A DNA stretch of 13,417 nt from Phycisphaerales bacterium UBA5793 (GTDB taxonomy: Bacteria > Planctomycetota > Phycisphaerae > Phycisphaerales > UBA5793). The stretch spans positions 26,786 through 40,202 of the forward strand of contig DIDT01000017.1 of the NCBI GenBank assembly GCA_002418285.1. The letters run 5' to 3'. The first letter of the stretch is position 1. Each line of letters opens with the position of its first letter. The notes beneath the pieces were generated by a model. That model was given only the letters and a program-made list of their open reading frames with translations, was not told the origin of the DNA and searched no databases. The position numbers were made by a program, and so were the translations under genes. This document shows positions 6,722-13,417 of this stretch, piece after piece.

Positions 6722-7390
6722 ATGGCGAAATTGAACCCGCAACCGGGACCGAAAATCGACCTGCCTCGGTGGGTCGAGCACCTGCGGCGGATGGCCGCGT
6801 CGGTGGCTGCGGAGTCGGACCTGCGCGGTGAGATGCACGCAGCTCTGGCCCGGCCGCGCTGGATTGGTGGGCCGCTGCTGGCGTGGCGCTGGTTCCGGAG
6901 TCAGGAATCGTTGCTCCCTGAAGTTTCGCCGCAGGAGCGTGCGGAATCGGTGCGGATGGCGCGCGACGACGCGGCGCTGTGGTGGACGCTGATGGACCCG
7001 CAGGGAGGGCCGGTTGATCGATGGGTCGATCCCGGGGGCTCCGGGCCACTGTTCAAGCAGGATCTGTACCAGACGATCGAGGTGTGGACGGAGACGGAGT
7101 TGTCGGCGCTGCATGCGCTGTGGCATCACGCGCGGGCGGGGATGCGCGAACTTGACAGGCGGTTATCAAGTGCGGTGGCGTGGCATCTCGAATGCACGCA
7201 ACCCGATAACGCGACGAACCACCCATGGGGCGTTCACGTGTTTCTGCTGCATTGCACGCCGGAGTCGCAGCACTTCGCCGAGACACTGGTGAGCAACTGC
7301 ATGGTGCTCAACGGCAAGCCGGATCCGCTGAGTGCGTGGATTCTGCTGGATGCGGCGGAGAGCCTCGAGTCAACCCTCTTCACGGAGTGA
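6722..7390 (+). CDS. Conserved protein of unknown function
   Basis: The 222-residue protein has no signal peptide or membrane segment and is probably cytoplasmic. It is rich in Trp and His; the most distinctive part is HLECTQPDNATNHPW at 155-169, followed by a hydrophobic GVHVFLLH strand (170-177). I have an impression that this segment recurs in planctomycete proteins of unknown function, but I cannot assign an activity. The ATG at 6722 is set by the TATGAT box 5 nt upstream. The 3' end overlaps the 3' end of the convergent Hsp70 gene by 21 nt (7370-7390), so the two mRNAs are complementary there. Confidence 0.75.
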   Translation: MAKLNPQPGPKIDLPRWVEHLRRMAASVAAESDLRGEMHAALARPRWIGGPLLAWRWFRSQESLLPEVSPQERAESVRMARDDAALWWTLMDPQGGPVDRWVDPGGSGPLFKQDLYQTIEVWTETELSALHALWHHARAGMRELDRRLSSAVAWHLECTQPDNATNHPWGVHVFLLHCTPESQHFAETLVSNCMVLNGKPDPLSAWILLDAAESLESTLFTE

Positions 7391-9250
7391 CTGGGCGATG
7401 CTCAGTTCGTGGAGGCGCACCGAGGCCTGGTCGAGCGATTCCTTGGCGCGCTGGAAGGCGTTGGCGTCCACCGAAGCGGGGTCGCGCTGGCCGGCGTCGA
7501 TGAAGCCCTGTAACGTCGCGATCTGGCGCTCCAGATCGTTGCGGTATTCATCGGGGATTGCCTGCCCGACTCGATTCATCGCATCGCGAATCCACTTCAG
7601 GTCGAGGGCGGCATTGACGCGCAGGTCGATGATGCGGTGCACAGCCATGTCGATGCGTGCATTCGCAATCGAATCGCGCTCGATGCGGTCGACTTCGTCC
7701 GGCGTCAGGCCATGATTGGCGACGATCTGGACGGCGGCGCGCTTGCCGCTGCGTTTCTCGACAGCCGTGACGTCGAGAATGCCGTTGACATCGACGTGAA
7801 AGGCGACTTCCAGTTGGGGGATGCCGGCCGGCATGGGCGGGATCCCGCGCAGGTGGAATTCGCCGAGCGAGCGGCAATCACTGACGAGTTCGCGCTCGCC
7901 CTGGAGGATGTGAATCTTGATTGACGTCTGGCCGTCGGCGGACGTGCTGAAACGCTCGGTGGCCTGGCAGGGGACGGTGCTGTTGCGCATGATGAGCTTG
8001 GCGACGGCGCCGCCCATCGTTTCGATACCGAGGCTCAGAGGAATGACGTCGAGCAGCAGCGCCGATTGGTGCGAGCCGTTGAGGATGGCCGCCTGAACCG
8101 CGGCGCCGATCGCGACGACCTGATCCGGATCGATGGCGGTGTACGGCTTGGACTCGAAGAATGAACCGACACGCTCGCGGACGAGGGGAATGCGCGTTGA
8201 GCCACCAACCATGACGACGCGATCGATGTCTTTGGGCTCAAGTTTCGCATCGCGCAGCGCTCGTTGGCAGGCTTCGATGGTGCGATCGACCCACGGCGTG
8301 ATCATTCGTTCGAATTCATCCCGCGCAATGGTGCGCTGGTATTTGCGGCCATCACCGAGGTCGACTTCGATCGTGGCCGCCTCTTCGGTGCTCAGGCGGA
8401 CTTTGGTCGCCTCGGCAAAGCGGCGCAGGGCCTGGCGCGTGCTGGGAGGGAACTCGAGCCCGACGCCGAACTGTTCGCGGATTTCCTTCTGCACAAGTTC
8501 GACGATGAGGCGGTCGACGTCATCGCCGCCGAGGTGGGTATCGCCGGCGGTGGAACGGACCTGGAAGAAGGCGCTGTCAACGTCCTTGCCGCCGTCGTCA
8601 GTCTCATTCGACGGGATGATCTGGAGGATGGAGATGTCAAAGGTGCCGCCGCCGAGGTCGTAGACGGCGATGGTCTCGGGCTGTCCCGAGCGGCCGATGC
8701 CGTAGGCCAGTGCGGCCGCGGTGGGTTCGTTGATGATGCGCACGACGTCGAGGCCGGCGAATCGACCGGCATCGCGGGTGGCCTGGCGCTGAGCGTCGTC
8801 GAAGTAGGCGGGGACGGTGATGACCGCTTTTTCTACGGACCGGGCGAGGGCGACCTGCGCGACCTCGCGCAGGCGGCCAAGGATCGCGGCGCTGATCTCC
8901 TGCGGGCTGAAGAGTCGATCGTGCACGTGCACGCGAGCGGCGGCGCCTTCGCCGGGAACGACATCGTAACTGAGATAGTCGAGATCACCGCGCATCTGGT
9001 CAATCGTCTCGCCCATGAGCCGCTTGACGCTGTGGACGGTTTGTCTGGGAAACTCGACGGCGTGATCGCGAGCGCCACGGCCGATGGTCATGGAGCCGTC
9101 GGGCATGATGCGCACGACTGAGGGGAGCAGGGCATTGCCGGACTCATCGAGAAGCACGCGCGAGCCGTGCTCATCGCAAAAGGCGACGAGGCTGTTGGTG
9201 GTGCCCAGATCGATGCCGATAATTGGAGCGGGTGGTTTCGATTGATTCAT
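7370..9250 (-). CDS. hscA: Hsp70-family chaperone, HscA-like
   Basis: This is a 626-residue ATP-dependent Hsp70. The ATPase domain shows phosphate-1 GIDLGTTNS (12-20), VITVPAYFDDAQRQ, phosphate-2 DLGGGTFD starting at Asp198, and the adenosine motif GGSTR at 349-353; the substrate-binding domain and a short helical lid follow. Several features favour HscA, the chaperone of Fe-S cluster assembly, over DnaK: TNSLVA after the P-loop, LPSVV, SVKRLMG, DVIPLSLG, LVSDCRSL and LRGIPPMPAG, and a lid that stops without the DnaK EEVKD-type tail. No iscS, iscU, hscB or ferredoxin gene is nearby, so the subfamily call is less certain than the fold. A longer frame up to 9439 would overlap the lipoprotein gene and is rejected because GIDLGTTNS should lie near the N terminus. 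It starts 26 nt after the lipoprotein gene and is likely co-transcribed or driven by the TACGAT box. Confidence 0.88.
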   Translation of the reverse strand: MNQSKPPAPIIGIDLGTTNSLVAFCDEHGSRVLLDESGNALLPSVVRIMPDGSMTIGRGARDHAVEFPRQTVHSVKRLMGETIDQMRGDLDYLSYDVVPGEGAAARVHVHDRLFSPQEISAAILGRLREVAQVALARSVEKAVITVPAYFDDAQRQATRDAGRFAGLDVVRIINEPTAAALAYGIGRSGQPETIAVYDLGGGTFDISILQIIPSNETDDGGKDVDSAFFQVRSTAGDTHLGGDDVDRLIVELVQKEIREQFGVGLEFPPSTRQALRRFAEATKVRLSTEEAATIEVDLGDGRKYQRTIARDEFERMITPWVDRTIEACQRALRDAKLEPKDIDRVVMVGGSTRIPLVRERVGSFFESKPYTAIDPDQVVAIGAAVQAAILNGSHQSALLLDVIPLSLGIETMGGAVAKLIMRNSTVPCQATERFSTSADGQTSIKIHILQGERELVSDCRSLGEFHLRGIPPMPAGIPQLEVAFHVDVNGILDVTAVEKRSGKRAAVQIVANHGLTPDEVDRIERDSIANARIDMAVHRIIDLRVNAALDLKWIRDAMNRVGQAIPDEYRNDLERQIATLQGFIDAGQRDPASVDANAFQRAKESLDQASVRLHELSIAQSLREEG

Positions 9251-9256
9251 CGGGGA

Positions 9257-9262
9257 ATCGTA
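9257..9262 (-). promoter_or_regulatory. Possible -10 box just before the Hsp70 start
   Basis: On the minus strand TACGAT ends 6 nt before the ATG at 9250, with no Shine-Dalgarno. A -35 box would have to lie inside the end of the lipoprotein gene and none is evident, so this is the weakest of the five leaderless-type sites. Confidence 0.35.
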
Positions 9263-9276
9263 GGGGATGGGCTCGC

Positions 9277-9798
9277 TCAGCGCATGAGCGCCAACTGCTG
9301 CAGGCGATGGCGCAGATTCTCGGCGACGGCGGGCAGCGTTCCGTCGGTCGAGTCGAATCGAGCGGCTGACTCCTGCCCCGAGTCGCGGACCCACAGAAGC
9401 ATGGCGCCACCTTGTCCAGCGGGGGGTTGATGGAGCCATTGCGTCGGGGCGGTGCTCCCGGCCTGGCTTGCGATTGCCATTGCCTGGCGCGCCACGGTGA
9501 GCAGTTCAACCATCTGGAGTGAGGAGAGTTTTCTCGCCTGTCCGGGATAGTGATCCAGCGCGCCCTGCGGCCCTCGTCCGGCGCGAAGTGTGCCGTCGGC
9601 GTGGAGGATGAAATGCTGCGCTGCATTGGAATTGGAGGATCCTGCTTCCGGGAGGATCGCAACATCAAGGCTGAAATCATCCGGCACGCCCTGGTGTGTC
9701 GCCGGCGCGGCGCAACCGACCATGAGCATCATCAGCGGCACGATGGTGCACAAGACGCGGGCGATTCTGGTGAAGTTGACGGAGCGGATGTGGTTCAT
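9277..9798 (-). CDS. Putative lipoprotein of unknown function
   Basis: The 173-residue protein begins with a charged n-region, a hydrophobic stretch (about 15-27) and a lipobox-like LMVGC ending at Cys29, so it is predicted to be lipid-anchored after export. The mature part contains a DDFSLDVAI segment (about 40-48), then HFILHADGTLRAG (about 62-74), suggesting a small beta-rich domain, followed by a Gln/Ala-rich helix. I do not recognise a named family. The ATG is supported by a TAGACT box 5 nt upstream. It sits 26 nt upstream of the Hsp70 gene on the same strand; whether their jobs are linked is unknown. Confidence 0.75.
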   Translation of the reverse strand: MNHIRSVNFTRIARVLCTIVPLMMLMVGCAAPATHQGVPDDFSLDVAILPEAGSSNSNAAQHFILHADGTLRAGRGPQGALDHYPGQARKLSSLQMVELLTVARQAMAIASQAGSTAPTQWLHQPPAGQGGAMLLWVRDSGQESAARFDSTDGTLPAVAENLRHRLQQLALMR

Positions 9799-9803
9799 GG
9801 CTC

Positions 9804-9809
9804 AGTCTA
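9804..9809 (-). promoter_or_regulatory. -10 box, leaderless start of the lipoprotein gene
   Basis: On the minus strand TAGACT ends 5 nt before the ATG at 9798, in the 52-nt gap after the bPH2 gene. There is no Shine-Dalgarno. This suggests that the lipoprotein and Hsp70 genes have their own promoter. Confidence 0.45.
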
Positions 9810-9850
9810 TTCCGCATCGCGGCGACGGGTGCGCGACTCGAGTGACTCGG

Positions 9851-10378
9851 TCAGAGCGGCCGGTAGAGGTCGATGGTCTTCTTGACTTCCATGGGGCGTG
9901 GGACGCTGTGGGCAACGATCTCGATGCCATCCTGACCGGAGCTGGAGATGCCGATTGTGCCCACGTCAAAGAGGCGGTTGAGAAACGACTGATCGACCTG
10001 CACGTTGCGCACGTGATCGTGCAAGACCTCGGTGGTGCTCTTGCTGAAGAAGCCGGTGCGGAGAATCGACCGCTTGTTGGTGATGTACAGGCGGTTGCCA
10101 AGATTGCGGAACCAGAGAAAGAGCGTCGCGAGGCCGAGCGTGAAGATCGTCAGAAAGGGATGGGCGCGCCAGTTGGCAGGGGCGAGGACCATGACTTCCT
10201 TTTCCGGTCCGTGGTCGGGAGGCAGACCCTGCGCTTCGGCCCGGTCCTTGGCGGCCACTGGAGCGATCTCAGGGAGGACGTTGATGTCGCCGCAATCCGG
10301 ACATTCCACACGTCGACCCGCGTGGGAATCGGGGAACTCGAGCATCCGATTGCACTTGTCGCAGGGCTTTTTGATCAT
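9851..10378 (-). CDS. Zinc-ribbon and bacterial PH (bPH2) domain membrane protein
   Basis: The 175-residue protein starts with a zinc ribbon (Cys6, Cys9, Cys26, Cys29), then a charged linker, a hydrophobic segment (about 73-90) and a bPH2/DUF304-type domain (about 95-170). The typical bPH2 landmarks are visible: NRLYITNKRSILRTGFFSK (95-113), VRNVQVDQSFLNRLFDVGT (123-141) and the terminal EVKKTIDLY. Proteins of this type are membrane-associated, usually of unknown function. The start ATG at 10378 is chosen because the ribbon begins immediately after it; the longer frame to 10831 overlaps the SRPBCC gene and has no similarity. No strong Shine-Dalgarno is visible. It lies 133 nt downstream of the SRPBCC gene; a TATGCT hexamer on the minus strand at 10461-10466 might serve a separate promoter. 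Confidence 0.85.
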   Translation of the reverse strand: MIKKPCDKCNRMLEFPDSHAGRRVECPDCGDINVLPEIAPVAAKDRAEAQGLPPDHGPEKEVMVLAPANWRAHPFLTIFTLGLATLFLWFRNLGNRLYITNKRSILRTGFFSKSTTEVLHDHVRNVQVDQSFLNRLFDVGTIGISSSGQDGIEIVAHSVPRPMEVKKTIDLYRPL

Positions 10379-10511
10379 GGTTCCACTCGACTCCACGGGC
10401 CTGCATGGCCGCACTCTTGTTCGGCAATGAGAGGCCGACCTTGCGGCCTGATGCCGCGGAAGCATACTCACTGAGGTGGGGCGGGCCGGAGGCAGTCGGA
10501 CGCCCGGCCGG

Positions 10512-10991
10512 TCAATCCTGGCGCGTGCCCTGCTCCAGGAACGCCTTGAGGCCGTCGCGCACAAGCGCCGTCCAGCCTTCTTCGGAACTGGCGAGACTCT
10601 GCTCGCTGACGTGGCCAAACTGTGCGTCCGTGACGATGACGACGCTGCCGGTCCCGCGCGGATCGACGGCGAATTTGAGGTGGCTGCATGCCGGGCCACC
10701 CCAATCGGGCGCAACATGGCCGACGAGATAGATCTTTTTCGCCGTGGGTTGGATCGACTGGACGGTGTACCAGAGCAGGCTGCTGCCGTCCTGCTGTTCT
10801 TCGATGAGGCCGCCTCCGGCGCGGGCCTCAAGTCGCACGGTTGAATCGGGTCCGATCATGTGGAAATCAGGGAGCCACCACGCGTTGGTTTCGCTAACGA
10901 TGGAATTCCACACTCGGTCCGGCTCGGCCGCGATCTCGACTTCGAGTTCGTAGTGGGCGACACTCGACTCTTTTCTCGCGGCTCCGGGCAT
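10512..10991 (-). CDS. SRPBCC (START/AHSA1-like) domain protein
   Basis: The 159-residue protein has the layout of an AHSA1-type SRPBCC domain, a helix-grip fold with a deep hydrophobic pocket that binds lipids or other ligands. It begins with a strand and helix containing AAEPDRVWNSIV (about 21-32), has a central beta sheet with RLEARAGGGLIEE and VQSIQPTAKKIYLVG, and ends in a long helix (SSEEGWTALVRDGLKAFLEQ). The ligand is not predictable from sequence. Translation is probably coupled to the preceding gene: only 3 nt separate that gene's stop from this ATG, and the AAAGGA site (10999-11004) lies inside the upstream reading frame. Confidence 0.85.
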   Translation of the reverse strand: MPGAARKESSVAHYELEVEIAAEPDRVWNSIVSETNAWWLPDFHMIGPDSTVRLEARAGGGLIEEQQDGSSLLWYTVQSIQPTAKKIYLVGHVAPDWGGPACSHLKFAVDPRGTGSVVIVTDAQFGHVSEQSLASSEEGWTALVRDGLKAFLEQGTRQD

Positions 10992-10994
10992 CGG

Positions 10995-12293
10995 TTATTC
11001 CTTTCCAGGGGGTGGTGTAGAGGACTCAGCGTGGTGCTCGAGTCGCGAGAGGGTTGTGGCGAGCCCGCTTGAGATGATTTGACAACCCGGTCGCGAAGCC
11101 CCTTTGGGAAGGGACGGGGAATCCGTGGAGAGCGGCCAGGGGCTGCGGCTGGTCGGGGATCTGGACTCTTCGGGAGGCTTTGCGGGGCCGAAGCAGCACG
11201 TCGCGATGGTCACGGTTGCGTTTTCGAGTTTGGAGTGGCCATAGTCTTCGCCGTAGTAGGTTGCGAGCGATCGTTCCATCGCCTCGAACCACTCTCTGGG
11301 TCGTTTGTTGCCTTGCTCATCGGCGTAGAAGGTCAAGATCTGGTTGGCGTGTTCGCGGAGTTTCTTTTCGATCGGTCCTGCCGCGCCCCATTCGTACACA
11401 CAGGGATTGAGCGCTTCATTGAGATGGTCGGACACAAAGGCGCTGAAGAAGTTTGAATCGGGACGGACATGGGTATTGAGGCTCCAGTACTCGCCCTGGC
11501 GCACAAGCATGGGCGGCTGCAGTTCACCTTTGAGCATCACCGGCTCAGTGAGATTGAGGTAGAACTTGAACCCAAGATAGTTGGCGGCCAGATCCCCATT
11601 GGAGAACACTCCTGTTGCAAAGAAGCCGATGGAGCCTGCTTCGGAGATTGGCCCGCGCGAATAATCGGCGACGACCCGTCGCAGCGCCTCACCCCGGTCC
11701 ACGCCGAGGTTGCACAGGTTCACGAAGTCCTTGTGGTAGATGTGACCAAGGTCGTGGAAGTGGCCGAACTTGTCCGTCCCGATGTAATGATCAAAGACGC
11801 GAATCGTCGAGGAGGGGAGCGCGAGTGGGATCTTGCGCGGATCGAACGGCAGATGAACGGAGGAGTAGATCCAGTTCGACGTTTTGAACGCCGCGATTCC
11901 TTTCGGGAACAGCGCCTTGGCCCCCTGCGTACGCAGGACGTTCTCCAATTCGAGCGTCTCAAAGAATCCCGGTCCGAAGGCGGCCCTGACATGGTTCGCC
12001 GCAGTCAGGGGCGACTGCGCCTGTTGCAGAATCGCCTCGCGCTTGAGTCGATCCGGTTCGCGCTTGGCGTCGCGGATCTGCCGGTTCGTCCGGGTGACAA
12101 AGTCCTCGAGCACCTGATAGTGGACGCTTGAGATGTACGGCCCCACATCCGCGAACTCCTGGTCGATTGGCAGGAGGAACTGATCTGTTTCATTGGCCAG
12201 TCCGGCACTGGGCCCAACCACCAGCGCCGCAATCGCAACCAGCAGCGTCAGGGCCAGGTAGGTCGGACGGTCCAATCTCGGTTTTCCGTTCAT
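10995..12293 (-). CDS. Exported protein of unknown function with HxHxxxHxxH motif
   Basis: The 432-residue protein starts with a clear signal peptide (hydrophobic core about 12-26, probable cleavage after Ala33). The most striking motif is GTDKFGHFHDLGHIYHKDF at 172-190, with His178, His180, His184 and His187, followed by a glycine- and aromatic-rich region (SRGPISEAGSIGFFATGVFS, GDLAANYLGFKFYLNL) that looks like a conserved core. A metal-dependent activity is possible but not shown. I recognise no named family. The last 50 or so residues are Ser/Pro/Arg-rich with a different codon style and may be a recent extension. The ATG at 12293 is chosen for the signal peptide and an upstream AAAAGGGG; the frame continues to 12422 without support. 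It is followed after 3 nt by the SRPBCC gene, so the two form an operon. Confidence 0.8.
   Translation of the reverse strand: MNGKPRLDRPTYLALTLLVAIAALVVGPSAGLANETDQFLLPIDQEFADVGPYISSVHYQVLEDFVTRTNRQIRDAKREPDRLKREAILQQAQSPLTAANHVRAAFGPGFFETLELENVLRTQGAKALFPKGIAAFKTSNWIYSSVHLPFDPRKIPLALPSSTIRVFDHYIGTDKFGHFHDLGHIYHKDFVNLCNLGVDRGEALRRVVADYSRGPISEAGSIGFFATGVFSNGDLAANYLGFKFYLNLTEPVMLKGELQPPMLVRQGEYWSLNTHVRPDSNFFSAFVSDHLNEALNPCVYEWGAAGPIEKKLREHANQILTFYADEQGNKRPREWFEAMERSLATYYGEDYGHSKLENATVTIATCCFGPAKPPEESRSPTSRSPWPLSTDSPSLPKGASRPGCQIISSGLATTLSRLEHHAESSTPPPGKE
10999..11004 (-). promoter_or_regulatory. Ribosome binding site of the SRPBCC gene
   Basis: AAAGGA on the minus strand lies 7 nt before the ATG at 10991 and inside the last codons of the upstream gene, as expected for translational coupling. 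Confidence 0.6.
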
Positions 12294-12312
12294 GGAATCA
12301 GACCCCTTTTGC

Positions 12313-12318
12313 AAGATA
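12313..12318 (-). promoter_or_regulatory. Possible -10 box of the exported-protein operon
   Basis: TATCTT on the minus strand lies 19 nt before the ATG at 12293, with AAAAGGGG between them as a possible ribosome binding site. The -35 region is not recognisable. The same hexamer occurs on the plus strand at 12386-12391 for the divergent gene. Confidence 0.3.
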
Positions 12319-12442
12319 AGGTCGGAATCGATGACCCGGCAGGCGTGTCCCTGTAGGATACACCGGAGACTCGCGGCCAGAAGAGTATCTTGTCGCGGTT
12401 GTTTGGATTGATACTGTGACACGTCCCGGCACGGTCCATTCC

Positions 12443-13150
12443 ATGCGCAGATTCTTTGAGATTCTCATCAATTCCCACCTCTACCGCGCCACGACGCTCA
12501 CCTGTGTGTTCGCGCTGGCGGGTATCGAGCTTTGCGGCTGCGCCAACTCCCCGTATCGGCAGGTGATGCGCGAGATGAATCAACCCGCGGCGGCGCGGTT
12601 GGCCGCCCGGATTCGCGAGGTGTCGAAACAGCACGAGGCCGCAATGGAGCAGTTTGACACTACCGCGACGCTGCTTATCGAGATCTCCGCGCGAGAGTCG
12701 TCGCCCACGGAGTGGGACCTCTTCCGGTGTCGTGACGCGGTTGAACTCTGCGACTGGTGGATCTTCAACCTCGATCGAGTGACGCGATCGATCGAAGATC
12801 TGCTTCCACAATCGACACGTGACGAGCCGGCTTATGCGCTCTCCCATGGCTCGACTGCGAATTCGACCGAGGATCACGCGGAGAGCGATTCTGTCGGCGT
12901 CGAACGATATCGCGACCTAATCACGGGGTTTGATCACGTCCGGGAGATGATGCGCGGGGTGTCGCGCGAGCTTGCGGCGGTCGCCGAGTCGCTCGCCGCA
13001 TCTTCTGCGGGCGAGCGGACGGTCGATCCATGCGGGGTTCCGGATCTTGCTTCGCTGCGGGAGGTGGTTGCCGGCATGGTGCAACAGGCCGAGGCGGCAG
13101 TCGGCCCCCCGGTGCGAGTCGATGGGGCGGATGCATCGGGCGGGAATTGA
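12443..13150 (+). CDS. Putative lipoprotein with coiled-coil-like helices
   Basis: The 235-residue protein begins with a signal peptide whose hydrophobic core (about 16-30) ends in a lipobox-like LCGC, giving a lipidated Cys33. The mature protein is almost entirely helical by composition, with a charged segment AARIREVSKQHEAAMEQFDT (about 54-73) that is faintly reminiscent of DUF2959 lipoproteins; that link is weak. The C-terminal third is Ala/Glu/Val-rich and likely helical too. The function is unknown. An in-frame GTG at 12416 would add nine residues; ATG 12443 is preferred because it leaves a normal n-region, though no Shine-Dalgarno is present at either. It is divergent from the exported-protein operon across about 150 nt. 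Confidence 0.75.
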   Translation: MRRFFEILINSHLYRATTLTCVFALAGIELCGCANSPYRQVMREMNQPAAARLAARIREVSKQHEAAMEQFDTTATLLIEISARESSPTEWDLFRCRDAVELCDWWIFNLDRVTRSIEDLLPQSTRDEPAYALSHGSTANSTEDHAESDSVGVERYRDLITGFDHVREMMRGVSRELAAVAESLAASSAGERTVDPCGVPDLASLREVVAGMVQQAEAAVGPPVRVDGADASGGN

Positions 13151-13274
13151 AGTGCGCCGGCGAAACTCTGCTGGGTTGATTCGGTACCATCGGGATCGCC
13201 GTGGCGGCTCTCGCCCCTGCGGCTGGATCGCGGTCGAGAGGCCATCGCGGTGGTGCGGTGTGCGAGTGGCCGAC

Positions 13275-13304
13275 TATACTGGAAACTTCACTGACAGGCG
13301 GGAG
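13275..13304 (+). promoter_or_regulatory. -10 box and ribosome binding site of the last gene
   Basis: TATACT (13275-13280) is followed by GGCGGGAG, whose GGGAG core (13300-13304) is 5 nt before the ATG at 13310. Transcription would start near 13287. Unlike the leaderless-type genes, this one has a short leader with a good Shine-Dalgarno. The -35 region is weak. Confidence 0.5.
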
Positions 13305-13309
13305 TTCAC

Positions 13310-13417
13310 ATGCGGCATGCATCTCTGTGCGTATTGGTTCTGACGGTTGGCCAGGTTTTTGCGTTTTCGAGCGGCTGCGCCGAGCAGTCCGAGTCCAAGG
13401 TGGAGGCGCCCGCCGAG
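13310..13417 (+). CDS. Putative lipoprotein, 5' part only
   Basis: Thirty-six codons are open to the window edge. They encode a signal peptide (Met-Arg-His, then a hydrophobic stretch of about 17 residues) ending in FSSGC, with Cys23 as the probable lipidation site, followed by an acidic AEQSESKVEAPAE segment typical of the linker after a lipidated cysteine. The start is supported by GGGAG 5 nt upstream and the TATACT box. The function cannot be judged from this fragment. Confidence 0.65.
   Translation, partial: MRHASLCVLVLTVGQVFAFSSGCAEQSESKVEAPAE

Noticed and set aside
8264..9121. Plus-strand open frame of 285 codons opposite the Hsp70 gene
   Set aside because: It is antisense to conserved Hsp70 motifs and its Gly/Ala/Asp-rich translation has no recognisable domain.
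9251..9439. 63-codon N-terminal extension of the Hsp70 gene
   Set aside because: It overlaps the lipoprotein coding end, is Arg-rich without similarity, and Hsp70 proteins place the first phosphate loop close to the N terminus.
9590..10474. Plus-strand open frame of 294 codons
   Set aside because: It is antisense to the lipoprotein and bPH2 genes, both of which have clear signal or domain features.
10379..10831. Upstream extension of the bPH2 gene
   Set aside because: It overlaps the SRPBCC gene and translates to low-complexity Ser/Arg-rich sequence.
1..13417. CRISPR array, tRNA or rRNA gene, insertion sequence, prophage or defence island
   Set aside because: I looked on both strands and found no regularly spaced repeats, cloverleaf-like sequences, transposase or integrase motifs, or defence-family domains.

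Overview
The window reads as a slice of ordinary chromosome from a planctomycete, most likely class Phycisphaerae. The case rests on high G+C codon use, a free-standing protein that joins TPR repeats to two RNA-polymerase alpha-CTD modules, small zinc-ribbon membrane proteins, several short lipoproteins, and patchy use of Shine-Dalgarno sites. The taxonomic call is inference from gene content; no rRNA or marker gene was available to settle it.

Layout, left to right. A minus-strand beta-carbonic-anhydrase-like gene (103-576) is divergent from a plus-strand cluster: the TPR/alpha-CTD gene (807-1751), a perfect 13-bp hairpin that looks like an intrinsic terminator (1799-1829), priA (1867-4203) and ligA (4238-6292). 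priA and ligA are 34 nt apart and probably co-transcribed, pairing replication restart with nick sealing. A minus-strand zinc-ribbon membrane protein (6304-6660) converges on ligA and is divergent from a conserved gene of unknown function (6722-7390). The 3' end of that gene overlaps the end of a minus-strand Hsp70 gene (7370-9250, HscA-like). From there to 12293 all genes are on the minus strand and are transcribed right to left: an exported protein with a histidine-rich motif (10995-12293), an SRPBCC-fold protein (10512-10991, only 3 nt away), a zinc-ribbon/bPH2 membrane protein (9851-10378), a lipoprotein (9277-9798) and the Hsp70. A plus-strand lipoprotein (12443-13150) and the start of another lipoprotein (13310 to the window end) close the window.

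Genes fall into two classes by start region. Five (starts at 576, 6660, 6722, 9250, 9798) have a TANNNT hexamer 5-9 nt before the ATG and no Shine-Dalgarno, as expected for leaderless or nearly leaderless transcripts. Others (807, 1867, 4238, 10991, 13310) have a purine-rich ribosome binding site.

I saw no mobile element, CRISPR array, tRNA, rRNA, defence island or secondary-metabolite cluster. The points most worth a second look are the tandem alpha-CTD protein, the leaderless start pattern, conservative substitutions at active-site positions of LigA, and the uncharacterised exported His-motif protein with its SRPBCC partner. There is no intergenic stretch longer than about 230 bases.
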